Positions 6,320 through 14,869 of a DNA stretch of 18,537 bases are shown here, in pieces; within the stretch, counting starts at the first letter, position 1; each line of letters opens with the position of its first letter. Below the pieces are notes generated by a model. The model was not told the DNA's origin and did not search any database. It saw nothing but the letters and a program-made list of their open reading frames with translations. The position numbers and the translations under genes are program-made. The stretch is from CAYREV01 sp964423345 (GTDB lineage Bacteria; Bacteroidota; Rhodothermia; Balneolales; Balneolaceae), in NCBI GenBank assembly GCA_964423345.1, contig CAYREV010000036.1:1-18537 (forward strand), written 5' to 3'.

Positions 6320-9300
6320 GTGATAGATCCGTTCCGGTATATCGACATAAATCACCCGTTCAGGAAGCTGGTACTGACGCTCCTCGCCCTGCTTCTTCTC
6401 GGCCTCTGCCTGGAAACCTGGCGCTACTCTGTCCGGCCCTCCCCCATAGAGAACAGGGAACTGATACAAAGCAGCCTTACGGAGGCCTCCGGGACCTTTC
6501 AGCAGCAGCAGGGGAAATTTCTTGAACTCAGCAGAGAGCTGACAAATACCATACGCAAACAGCTGGAACAGCGGCACCATCGGCGATCCCTTTACCGTAC
6601 GTTACAAAATTATTCGTCATTCTGGGGCTCAACCCTGATAAGGAATGATACGGTCCATGTATGGAACGGCTATGCAGGACAGGCCCTCTCGCCGCCGGAT
6701 GAGAAGCATACGGAAAGCCGCAACCTGCGGTTGAAAAAGCACAATAACGTTGTTTACTGGGAGTATTATGCCAATTTCTCCATCCCGGAAGGGCCTTATG
6801 ACTCCATTCCGTATGAGATCTATACCACAGCCAAGATCGAGCAGACGGTCGCTTTGCCCATCGGACGGGACAGCGAATATCACCTGGTCGACGAGTATTC
6901 CGACGAGCTGCACTACCCGGTTACCTTTACTTTTTTCAACCCATTGCCCGAAAACATCCTTCAGCATAAACCCCTGGTAAACACCAACCGGGACTCTGTG
7001 GGTGCAGTATATGTTCATGCGGACCAGCTGAAACAAGCCAAAGCCCAATGGCTGGAACAGACGCAGTTCTGGAGATCCCTGTTTCTTGTATTCAGCTTTC
7101 TCTGCCTGAGTTTCCTGCTCTATCTCTGGTTCGAGAAACTGCCCGAGCTGCAGTCCCTCGCCTACCAGCTGGGCATTATTGTGCTCGGTTGGATTACCAT
7201 TGATTTCCTGGATGTATCCCTGCAATGGGTCCAGGCTTTCTACCCTATTACGGCCGACCCGGAAACGATCCATACCGCGCAGCTGATTTCCACTTATGCC
7301 ATTGATGCCCTATTTCTATTTTTTATCGCCTTCAGCCTAAACAGGAAAGTTCACTCTATCCCCCTCAGGATTGAGCATTACTGGTACCCGACGACCATAA
7401 CCATTGCCGCCGTTCTCGGCACCATCAATGCGGGTACCATCCTCTATGCTATACATATCTCCTACCAGGTTGCGCTGAACAGCAATATCATCCTGATGGA
7501 CCTGCAGGTGCTTCCCTCGGCGGGGACCATATTTTTCTACCTGTTTATGGGCCTGATGTTTTTCAGTGTCGCCCTGTTGCTTGTAGCTCTCAACCGGTTT
7601 CTTCTTCGTTCCGGAAAAGGCCATCATAAGATTGTCGCCACCATCATCGGGGCGGGATTTGCCCTGGCCCTGTTAATAGCCCAGTCTGTGGTCCCCGCCT
7701 CCCTGCGATTGAACTGGTCGGTGACTTTCAGTCTGCTTGCCTTTGCCATCATCTTTGGGGCGGCCATGTTGTATACCTACCGTTTCAGCTGGATCGAACA
7801 GCTTTCAACCCTGCGAAGCATGGTAATTGTCACCTTTTTGATCGCCGTTATCGGGACCGCCATCACCTACAACAGCTACCTGGCCAACCAGGAGCAGACC
7901 TTGAAAAACAGGGCGCTTTCCTTTTCTGAAGAAAACGACCCCTACGCCAGGAAGCTGCTAAGCGAAACCCTTACCAGGCTGGAGGATCAGTTCAGGGGCG
8001 TAAGCCGTAACGACGTGAGGCAGCGGGCGCCTTATATGCAATCTGAATTCACCAATACCCTTCTCGATATTATATCGGGCAACCTCCGGGACTATTCGGT
8101 CGACCTGCAGCTGGTGGACGAAGAGGGCGAACTCATCACCAACTACTCCACCAGCCTGAAATCACCCGACTGGGTCGAGGCTTTTAACATCAGCCGGCTG
8201 TCGGTGGTCACCACCATCGAGCAGATTACCAGGAACAACAACCGCCCCATCATCCAGCAGCCCGAGCTGATCAACAAGGAAGATTACAGCACCTTCTACC
8301 GGGGCTGGATCCCCCTCTTTTCGGACTCCTCTCCCGATCCCATAGGATGGATCCTCGGATCGGTATACCGCGAACGGCCCGACTTCAACAAACCCATCCG
8401 TGCAGTGATGGCCGCCCTGAACTATGAAGACTGGAGCAACTCCTACCTGTTGCAGGAATATCGCAACAACCAGCTGACCAGCTCCTACAAACAGGGTATT
8501 ACGGGTTATTTCCCCCGGTACAACGAACTTCAGCAGCCTGCAATCATGGCTCTTGGTACCGACAGCCTCTTCTATTATAACACTGAGGAGATGGGCTACA
8601 CCTATAGAAACCTGCTCTGGAATATGGGGGTAGACCGGGTGATCAAGGCCAGTACCATCATGCCGGGATACAGGAATATCCTGTTCGCCTTCTTCCGTTT
8701 TAATTTCATCCTGCTGATTGCCAGCTGTCTTATTGCCTTTACCCTGCATGCTACCGGCCTGCAGACATTCAAGTTGTATGGTAAGCATGAGCGCTTCCGT
8801 AACAGGATATTAGACAACTTCCTGCTTGCCACGCTGGTATTCCTGATGCTGCTGGTTGTAACCACCCATTATGCCATCTCCCAGCAGAACAAGGACATAG
8901 TTCGGCAGGACCTCTTCAGCAAACTGGAAAGGCTTACCGAATCGGCCCAAACGTCGATGAAGGTAAACCAATCGGAATACCGGCTTTCCCTTTCCCTGGA
9001 CTCGCTGGCCTCTCCGCTTGACGTGGATGCCACTTTCTACCGGGACAAGAAAGTTTCCACTTCCACCACTCCCCAGATTTACCAGCAGTACCTGCTTCCC
9101 GACATAATGCCTTTTCCCACCTATGACGACCTGTTTATAAACCAGCAGCGTGATGCCCTGACCAGGGTGGGACTGGGGTCGCAGCAGCTGCTCATAGGCT
9201 ACCGTTCCGTCCTTTCGCCGTCCAACGAACCGGTGGCGGCCGTGGCCATACCGACCTTCCTGCAGTCTCCCAAATATGACCAGCAGCTGCTGGAAACGAC

Positions 9301-10234
9301 CAGCTACCTTATCATTTTTTATCTGCTGGTCTTTGGCCTTTTCATTATCGGCACCACGCTTATTTCGAGGCGCCTTACGCGCCCCATCCGGGATATACAA
9401 CGGGGGCTTAATAAAATATCCAAGGGCAACCTCGACACGACCATAAAGGTAACCAGCAATGATGAACTGGGTAACCTTGCCGAAGCCTATAACGAAATGG
9501 TCAGGCGCCTCAAGGAGCTGCAGGAAGAACTGGCTATCGCCGAGCGTGAGGCCGCATGGAAAGAGATGGCCCAACAGGTGGCCCATGAGATCAAGAACCC
9601 GCTGACCCCCATGAAGCTAAACGTACAACACCTCGAGCGGCAGCTTTCCTCCAATGATATGGAAACCGGAGAACTGAAAAACAAGATCAAGAAGATAACC
9701 AAAAACCTCATTGACCAGATACAGTCCCTTAACAATATCGCCTCCGATTTTTCCAAGTTCTCGCAACCTCTTGAAGAGGATTTTGAGGAAGTGGTGCTTA
9801 ACGACCTGATAGAATCGGTCAAAAACCTCTACGAGCATGACGAAAAAGTGCAGATCGAGGTCGATCAGCCTTCTCACCACATCTGTATCGACGGGGTGCG
9901 GGATGAGTTAAGAAGGGTGATCATCAACCTGACTAAAAACGCCTTTGAAGCCATGCCCGAAGGGGGGACCATCACCGTAAGCTGCTATGCCAAAGAAGAC
10001 AGTGCCTTCATTGAAGTGGAGGATGAGGGTGTCGGCATCCCTGAAGATGATAAATCAAAAATATTCGTACCCAACTTCTCCACAAAATCCAGCGGTACGG
10101 GCCTCGGCCTGGCGATCTGTAAAAAGGTTATCGAAGCCCACGGGGGAAGCATCTCTTTTGCCTCTATCAAGGACAGGGGAACAACTTTTGTCATCAAGCT
10201 GCCCCTTCACTTGAAGAAACCCGGCAGCAAGTAG
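6320..10234 (+). CDS. Very large NtrY-like multi-sensor histidine kinase
   Basis: A 1304-residue membrane sensor kinase. Regions in order: a transmembrane helix at about 16-34; an extracytoplasmic region to about 248; a bundle of about eight helices from 250 to 515; a second extracytoplasmic region to about 783; two helices near 785-808 and 832-854; a third extracytoplasmic region to about 990; a helix at 992-1016; and HAMP at about 1018-1070. The kinase core has the H box HEIKNPLTP with phospho-acceptor H1089, N box N1207 in TKNAFEAMPEGG, G1 at D1235-x-G1237-x-G1239 and G2 at G1259-x-G1261-x-G1263. All are intact, so it should be active. The HEIKNPLTPMK form is typical of NtrY-type kinases. 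The start is GTG at 6320, with no obvious Shine-Dalgarno. No response regulator lies in the window, so partner and stimulus are unknown. The first three regions look unlike standard sensor domains to my eye. Confidence 0.9.
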   Translation: MIDPFRYIDINHPFRKLVLTLLALLLLGLCLETWRYSVRPSPIENRELIQSSLTEASGTFQQQQGKFLELSRELTNTIRKQLEQRHHRRSLYRTLQNYSSFWGSTLIRNDTVHVWNGYAGQALSPPDEKHTESRNLRLKKHNNVVYWEYYANFSIPEGPYDSIPYEIYTTAKIEQTVALPIGRDSEYHLVDEYSDELHYPVTFTFFNPLPENILQHKPLVNTNRDSVGAVYVHADQLKQAKAQWLEQTQFWRSLFLVFSFLCLSFLLYLWFEKLPELQSLAYQLGIIVLGWITIDFLDVSLQWVQAFYPITADPETIHTAQLISTYAIDALFLFFIAFSLNRKVHSIPLRIEHYWYPTTITIAAVLGTINAGTILYAIHISYQVALNSNIILMDLQVLPSAGTIFFYLFMGLMFFSVALLLVALNRFLLRSGKGHHKIVATIIGAGFALALLIAQSVVPASLRLNWSVTFSLLAFAIIFGAAMLYTYRFSWIEQLSTLRSMVIVTFLIAVIGTAITYNSYLANQEQTLKNRALSFSEENDPYARKLLSETLTRLEDQFRGVSRNDVRQRAPYMQSEFTNTLLDIISGNLRDYSVDLQLVDEEGELITNYSTSLKSPDWVEAFNISRLSVVTTIEQITRNNNRPIIQQPELINKEDYSTFYRGWIPLFSDSSPDPIGWILGSVYRERPDFNKPIRAVMAALNYEDWSNSYLLQEYRNNQLTSSYKQGITGYFPRYNELQQPAIMALGTDSLFYYNTEEMGYTYRNLLWNMGVDRVIKASTIMPGYRNILFAFFRFNFILLIASCLIAFTLHATGLQTFKLYGKHERFRNRILDNFLLATLVFLMLLVVTTHYAISQQNKDIVRQDLFSKLERLTESAQTSMKVNQSEYRLSLSLDSLASPLDVDATFYRDKKVSTSTTPQIYQQYLLPDIMPFPTYDDLFINQQRDALTRVGLGSQQLLIGYRSVLSPSNEPVAAVAIPTFLQSPKYDQQLLETTSYLIIFYLLVFGLFIIGTTLISRRLTRPIRDIQRGLNKISKGNLDTTIKVTSNDELGNLAEAYNEMVRRLKELQEELAIAEREAAWKEMAQQVAHEIKNPLTPMKLNVQHLERQLSSNDMETGELKNKIKKITKNLIDQIQSLNNIASDFSKFSQPLEEDFEEVVLNDLIESVKNLYEHDEKVQIEVDQPSHHICIDGVRDELRRVIINLTKNAFEAMPEGGTITVSCYAKEDSAFIEVEDEGVGIPEDDKSKIFVPNFSTKSSGTGLGLAICKKVIEAHGGSISFASIKDRGTTFVIKLPLHLKKPGSK

Positions 10235-10395
10235 GGAGTAGCAAGCATGCAGTAGCCGGGGGATGGGCATGGCCCTCTCGTTCGGTTTATTTCCCACATT
10301 TCAATGCCCTCTACCCTCCACACTTTTCCATATGGATAAGGCATCCTAAATCCCTATTTTCCCGCTTCAAAAAATAACAGGAAAACCGGCAGACA

Positions 10396-11748
10396 TTGTT
10401 ACGTAAACTCAAAGCGGCAAGGCAGGCACTTCAGGAGGAGGCGGGGACCACCCTGGCCATAGGCCTACCCGTCATCGCGGCCCAGCTGCTGCAGATGTCC
10501 ATGAATTTTGTCGATACCGTCATGGCGGGCAACCTTTCGGCCGAGGCCCTTGCGGCCGTTGCCGTAGGCGGTGCTGTATTTATGCCCTTTATCATGATGG
10601 CGGCCGGTATCCTGATGGCTATCACGCCAATTGTCGCCCAGCTGTACGGGGGACGTAATTTCAGGGAGATCGGCATCAACGTTCGCCAGGGCATCTGGCT
10701 GAGCCAGATTGTTGCCATACCTGCCTTCCTGGCCATCCGCAACCTCGGTTTCGTGATGAACCTTTTGGATGTCACGGAGAATATCATCCCGGTTGCCCTC
10801 GGCTACCTGGATGCCATATCATGGGGCATCTTCCCGATCTGTGCCTACATGGCCCTTCGGTTTTTCAACGACGGCATGTCTGCCACCCGCCCCGGCATGT
10901 ATATTGCCCTGCTGGGTGTCATCATAAACGTCCCCGCCAACTACCTGCTGATGTACGGGGCCTGGGGCTTCCCGATGCTCGGGGCCGTAGGCTGCGGCTA
11001 CGCCACCTCCATCGTCGCACTGTGCATGTTCCTGGCCATGCTCGCCTTTACGATGACCCACAAGCCCTACCGGCGTTTTGAGATCTTCTCTTCCTTCAGA
11101 AAACCCGACTGGGCCTATCTCAAGGAGATTCTCCGGGTGGGTATCCCCATCGGCATCAGCTCGACCATGGAGGTAACCATGTTTGCAATGGTAAGCCTGC
11201 TGATGGGGTCTCTCAGCACCATTGCCGTTGCCGGACACCAGATTGCGATCAACTTTTCGGCCATGACCTTTATGGTCCCCTATGGGCTGTCCACCGCCAT
11301 TACGACTCGGGTGGGCAATGCGGTCGGCCGGAAATCGATTACGGAGGCACGCCGAAGAGGTTTTGTCGGCATCGCCCTGTCCACCATCTTCATGAGCCTA
11401 ACCGCCATCATCATGTTTACCGTCCCGGGACTCATAAGCGGCATCTATACCCAGGATCCCGCGGTTAAACAGGTGGCCGTCAGCCTGCTCTACATGGCTG
11501 CCATATTTCAAATTTCCGACGGACTGCAGGTCAGCGGCTACGGTGCCCTGCGAGGGCTCAAGGATACCAAGATACCCATGTATGTAAACCTTGTCGCCTA
11601 CTGGATCGTCGGATTGCCCCTGGGCTACTACCTCGGCATCATCGAAAATATTGGCCCCCGGGGCCTGTGGATGGGGCTTATCGCCGGCCTTACCGTTGCC
11701 GCCATACTGCACAATGCCCGCTTTATAAAGATGACCGGGACATCATAG
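10396..11748 (+). CDS. MATE family multidrug/Na+ or H+ antiporter, NorM type
   Basis: A 450-residue inner-membrane transporter with the twelve hydrophobic segments of the MATE family, exporting cationic or aromatic compounds in exchange for Na+ or H+. The beginning closely follows NorM: LAIGLPVIAAQLLQ, then NFVDTVMAGNLS, then ITPIVAQLYGGRN with the VRQG sequence. The second half repeats the pattern (AINFSAMTFMVPYGLSTAITTRVGNAVG). The start is TTG at 10396; an in-frame TAA at 10375 with no ATG between leaves it as the only way to keep the conserved N-terminus. Ribosome-binding signal is weak. It is preceded by 161 nt and followed by 94 nt before the polyketide cassette, on the same strand. It could export that cassette's product, but this rests on position only; housekeeping drug or metabolite efflux is equally possible. 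Confidence 0.92.
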   Translation: MLRKLKAARQALQEEAGTTLAIGLPVIAAQLLQMSMNFVDTVMAGNLSAEALAAVAVGGAVFMPFIMMAAGILMAITPIVAQLYGGRNFREIGINVRQGIWLSQIVAIPAFLAIRNLGFVMNLLDVTENIIPVALGYLDAISWGIFPICAYMALRFFNDGMSATRPGMYIALLGVIINVPANYLLMYGAWGFPMLGAVGCGYATSIVALCMFLAMLAFTMTHKPYRRFEIFSSFRKPDWAYLKEILRVGIPIGISSTMEVTMFAMVSLLMGSLSTIAVAGHQIAINFSAMTFMVPYGLSTAITTRVGNAVGRKSITEARRRGFVGIALSTIFMSLTAIIMFTVPGLISGIYTQDPAVKQVAVSLLYMAAIFQISDGLQVSGYGALRGLKDTKIPMYVNLVAYWIVGLPLGYYLGIIENIGPRGLWMGLIAGLTVAAILHNARFIKMTGTS

Positions 11749-11753
11749 CTGCC

Positions 11754-11792
11754 CCCTGCGATGACGGAGCTGTGCCCGGCCAGGGAATTTTT
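11754..11792 (+). terminator. Possible intrinsic terminator after the MATE gene
   Basis: CCCTG (11754-11758) can pair with CAGGG (11781-11785), followed directly by AATTTTTA. The stem is short and the loop long (22 nt), so this is a weak candidate. If real it separates the transporter transcript from the polyketide cassette. Confidence 0.3.
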
Positions 11793-11842
11793 ACGTCTTC
11801 TTTTCGGTAATGGTATTAAACAATCCAAAAAAAGGTCCATCC

Positions 11843-12946
11843 ATGCCGGCTTACATTCAATCCATTGCCACCGCGGTTCCCGACCATTATTATGAACAGG
11901 AATTTTTAAGGGACCGGATGAAAGAATACATGAGCGGCAGCCGTGCAACCCGCAGCATCATCCACCGCATCTACTCCAATTCCGGTATAGACAAAAGGCA
12001 CAGCGTCATCAACGACTTCCGCCAAAACGGGCATGCCCGTTTCTTCTTTCAGAAAGACGGCTCGGTCTCCTCCCCCTCGACGGGCAGCCGAAACGAACTC
12101 TATGCAGAACACGCTAAAAAGTTCTTTGTTTCCATAGCGCGCCAATTGCTTGAGCAGACAGAAGATGCAGGAAGGGAAGATATCACCCATGTTATCACCG
12201 TCTCCTGCACGGGCTTTTTCGCCCCCGAGCCCGCCTACGAAATTGTAAGGGAGCTGGACCTCCCTCCCTCAACCCAGCGTTATCACCTGGGCTTTATGGG
12301 CTGCTTTGCAGCTTTCCCCGCTCTCAAGATGGCCCGTTCCTTTTGCAAGAGCGACCCCTCGGCCCGGGTGCTGGTGATCTGCCTGGAACTGTGCAGCCTT
12401 CACCTGCAGGACTCCCAACAAACCGACAACCTTATATCCGCATCCGTCTTTGCCGACGGCGGGGCCGGTGTCCTCATAGGAAGCTCGGAACCGGCGGGCG
12501 GGGGCTACCGTCTCGAGGGCTTCACCACAACGGTGGCCGACGACAGCAAAAAAGATATGGCGTGGACCATCGGCGACACCGGCTTCGACATGGTGCTCTC
12601 GACCTATGTGCCCGAAATCATCAACTCCAACCTTGAGGAAGCCCTCTCTCCCCTGCTCCGGGAGTTCGACAAGGAGCCGGAAGATATAGCCCATTGGGCC
12701 ATCCATCCCGGGGGACGTGTCATTCTCGACAAGATCGAGTCGAACCTCGGCCTTGACGGGCGCCGCCTTGAAGCCTCCCGCCAGGTATTATCAAACTACG
12801 GAAACATGAGCAGCGCCACCATCCTATTTGTCCTCAAGCAGCTGCTGGATCTTTCCCCGCCCGGAAGCCGCGAAGACACCCTGGCCATGGCTTTTGGGCC
12901 CGGCCTGACCATCGAAAGCGCACTCCTCACTAAAATAGGGGGATGA
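11843..12946 (+). CDS. Type III polyketide synthase (chalcone/stilbene synthase superfamily)
   Basis: A homodimeric ketosynthase that extends an acyl-CoA starter with malonyl-CoA and cyclises the product without an acyl carrier protein. The 367-residue protein has the complete triad: C154 in the nucleophile segment FMGCFAAFPALK, H288 in AIHPGG and N321 in YGNMSS. A VICLELCSLHLQ segment and a C-terminal AFGPGLTIESALL loop are also typical. The bacterial character suggests alkylresorcinol-, alkylpyrone- or related phenolic-lipid-forming enzymes rather than plant chalcone synthases; starter and number of extensions cannot be read here. An ATG at 11810 would add 11 residues. I prefer 11843 because AAAGG lies about 8 nt upstream and family members commonly start MPxYIxSI. 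It heads a cassette with the methyltransferase (3-nt gap) and the flavoprotein. Confidence 0.93.
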   Translation: MPAYIQSIATAVPDHYYEQEFLRDRMKEYMSGSRATRSIIHRIYSNSGIDKRHSVINDFRQNGHARFFFQKDGSVSSPSTGSRNELYAEHAKKFFVSIARQLLEQTEDAGREDITHVITVSCTGFFAPEPAYEIVRELDLPPSTQRYHLGFMGCFAAFPALKMARSFCKSDPSARVLVICLELCSLHLQDSQQTDNLISASVFADGGAGVLIGSSEPAGGGYRLEGFTTTVADDSKKDMAWTIGDTGFDMVLSTYVPEIINSNLEEALSPLLREFDKEPEDIAHWAIHPGGRVILDKIESNLGLDGRRLEASRQVLSNYGNMSSATILFVLKQLLDLSPPGSREDTLAMAFGPGLTIESALLTKIGG

Positions 12947-12949
12947 GCC

Positions 12950-13651
12950 ATGCCTTTGTTTCTGCGGCACAGAGATACGGATTCTGAAGAGCGGATGGAC
13001 GATCCCGGCTGTGACCGGGGGGAGCTCTTCAACACCTACCGGCAATTTTCGGTGATCAACGCCCTGATCTCCCGGTGGAAGGGCCTGTATAACGATCGTA
13101 TCAGGCCCGCCTGCCGGGAAGAGGGCCGAACCTACACCCTTCTCGACATCGGCTTCGGCGGGGGCGACATCCCCCTTAAACTCCACCGTTGGGCCCAACA
13201 GGACGGGATCGTTCTCGATATCACCGCTATTGAAACCGATGAGCGGGCCTGCAGCTTCGTCGGGGGGCTGGACACGCCGGCCCGGGTGCGTTTCAGGCAT
13301 ATTTCCTCGACCGACCTCCTCAAGGAGGGAAACCGCTACGATTTCGTCATCTCCAACCACCTGCTCCACCACCTTGGGGATGCGCAGTTAAAACAGATGC
13401 TGGATGAGGCACGAAAGCTCAGCTACCGGAAAGTACTGTTCAACGATATCGAGCGAAGCGATACGGGCTACCTGCTGTTCAACCTGCTTGCACGCCCCCT
13501 TTTCCGCAGCTCATTCATTACTGCCGACGGACTGACATCCATTAAACGTAGCTACACCGCCGCCGAGCTGCAGTCGTCCGTCCCGGAAAGCTGGCAGGTG
13601 GAACGGCTATTCCCCTTTCGGCTGCTCCTTACCTATTCCCACCATGAATGA
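12950..13651 (+). CDS. Class I SAM-dependent methyltransferase of the polyketide cassette
   Basis: A soluble AdoMet-dependent methyltransferase of 233 residues. An N-terminal helical part carries an EERMDDP segment and a YRQFSVIN segment. The Rossmann core follows, with motif I LLDIGFGGGD (D66, G68, G70, G72), an acidic strand end at AIETDE for the AdoMet ribose, and a motif-IV-like FVISNHLLHHL. The C-terminal third (FRSSFITADGLTSIKRSYTAAEL) resembles substrate-binding parts of small-molecule O- or C-methyltransferases. It begins 3 nt after the polyketide synthase stop with a G-rich ribosome-binding stretch. Its end overlaps the flavoprotein gene by 8 nt, strong evidence of coupled expression. 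By analogy with SrsB of Streptomyces griseus it probably methylates a phenolic polyketide, but acceptor atom and substrate are inferred. It is unlike the membrane-type BpsB methyltransferase of Bacillus. Confidence 0.85.
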   Translation: MPLFLRHRDTDSEERMDDPGCDRGELFNTYRQFSVINALISRWKGLYNDRIRPACREEGRTYTLLDIGFGGGDIPLKLHRWAQQDGIVLDITAIETDERACSFVGGLDTPARVRFRHISSTDLLKEGNRYDFVISNHLLHHLGDAQLKQMLDEARKLSYRKVLFNDIERSDTGYLLFNLLARPLFRSSFITADGLTSIKRSYTAAELQSSVPESWQVERLFPFRLLLTYSHHE

Positions 13652-14816
13652 AGCCGGCCGCATATATGACGTCGCCATCATCGGAGGCGGCCCTGTGGGC
13701 CTGCTGCTCGGTTGCTGCCTGAGACGCCGAGGTATCTCCTTTAAGATACTGGAGAAGCGAAAAGAGCCTGTCACCCATTCCCGGTCGCTGGGAATTCATC
13801 CCGTCTCACTGGAGCTTTTTGAAGAACTTGGTTTCGCCGGCCCTTTCCTGGACCGGGGGGTCCGTATCCGCAAGGGACACGCATTTGGCGACGACGGAAA
13901 GATCGGTACGATCTCATTTGATGCCTGCCCCGAACCCTACACCTTCATACTGACGCTGCCCCAGTACCAGACCGAAGCCCTGCTTGAACACCACCTCGGC
14001 TCCATGGCCCCGTCGGCCCTGCAGCGCGGCTCTGAAGTAGAGCAGATCGGCCGAAACGACTCCTTGTATGAAATTCGCTACAAAAGAAAAGGCAAGGACT
14101 GTTCCCTGCGGGCCCGGTACCTGGTGGGGTGCGACGGCAAATACAGTATGGTTCGCAACCATGCGGGCTTCGATTTTGAGGGCTCCTCTTATCCCGACAC
14201 CTATGCAATGGGAGATTTCAGCGACAATACCCCCTTCGGGTCCGACGCCGCCATCTACCTTCACAGCCGGGGATTGGTTGAATCATTTCCCCTTGGCAAT
14301 GGCCTGCGCCGGTGGGTCGTCAAGACCGACCGCTATAGCCCCGAGGCCACCCGCTCTCTGCTGGAAGAGGCCGTGAAACGAAGAACGGGTTTCAGCCTGG
14401 AGGGCGAAGAGAACCATATGCTCAGCAGCTTCGGTGTGCAGAAACTGGTGGCCAAACCCATGGCCGCGGGAAATATCGCCCTGGCCGGTGATTCGGCCCA
14501 CGTGGTCAGCCCTATAGGGGGACAGGGAATGAACCTGGGATGGCTGGATGCCCGGGACCTTGCCGAAGTGCTCGGCACCTGTCTCTCTCCCGACAAAAAG
14601 CAGGACCCCCGAAAGCTACTGGCCGATTATTCCCGTAGGAGGACTAAGATATGCCGCAAAGTTATTCGGAGGGCCGAGTTCAACATGAAGCTGGGGCGTA
14701 CCTCCCCGCATCCCCTGTTCCGGAAAGCCCTGGTAGGCCTGATGCTTAACACCCCGCTCAGCAATGTCATGGCGCAGCTGTTCACCATGAGGAAACTGCA
14801 GAGCTGGCCGGTTTAG
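13644..14816 (+). CDS. FAD-dependent aromatic hydroxylase-like oxidoreductase
   Basis: A 390-residue group A flavoprotein monooxygenase-type enzyme (PF01494/UbiH-like). Three hallmark motifs are present: the FAD ADP-binding GxGxxG at G14, G16 and G19 within AIIGGGPVG; the DG motif at D164-G165 in VGCDGKYSMVR; and the GD motif with D283 in ALAGDSAHVVSPIGGQGMN. The C-terminus ends with an amphipathic, proline- and leucine-containing tail rather than a thioredoxin-like domain, so it resembles the shorter single-component hydroxylases. Its ATG overlaps the methyltransferase stop by 8 nt. In this setting it probably hydroxylates or oxidises the aromatic polyketide, possibly to a quinone as SrsC does. 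A geranylgeranyl-reductase-like role is the main alternative for such flavoproteins, less likely given the context. It ends the plus-strand cassette; the next gene faces it. Confidence 0.87.
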   Translation: MNEAGRIYDVAIIGGGPVGLLLGCCLRRRGISFKILEKRKEPVTHSRSLGIHPVSLELFEELGFAGPFLDRGVRIRKGHAFGDDGKIGTISFDACPEPYTFILTLPQYQTEALLEHHLGSMAPSALQRGSEVEQIGRNDSLYEIRYKRKGKDCSLRARYLVGCDGKYSMVRNHAGFDFEGSSYPDTYAMGDFSDNTPFGSDAAIYLHSRGLVESFPLGNGLRRWVVKTDRYSPEATRSLLEEAVKRRTGFSLEGEENHMLSSFGVQKLVAKPMAAGNIALAGDSAHVVSPIGGQGMNLGWLDARDLAEVLGTCLSPDKKQDPRKLLADYSRRRTKICRKVIRRAEFNMKLGRTSPHPLFRKALVGLMLNTPLSNVMAQLFTMRKLQSWPV

Positions 14817-14869
14817 AGGTTGGGGAGGAACGTTTACCGAAAGGTTTACAGTAAATCGCAGATGGAGCG

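Noticed and set aside
8809..9586. 258-codon minus-strand open frame within the large kinase gene
   Set aside because: It is antisense to the third sensor region and HAMP of an intact kinase; no domain is visible.
10235..10395. Regulatory or RNA element between the large kinase and the MATE gene
   Set aside because: Only a 4-bp GGGC/GCCC stem and no promoter match better than 6/8 at the -7 box; nothing supports a named element.
14817..14869. Possible bidirectional terminator between the flavoprotein and GAF kinase genes
   Set aside because: Only short, interrupted complementarity (GTAA..CGC with GCG..TTAC) and no clear T-run in either direction.
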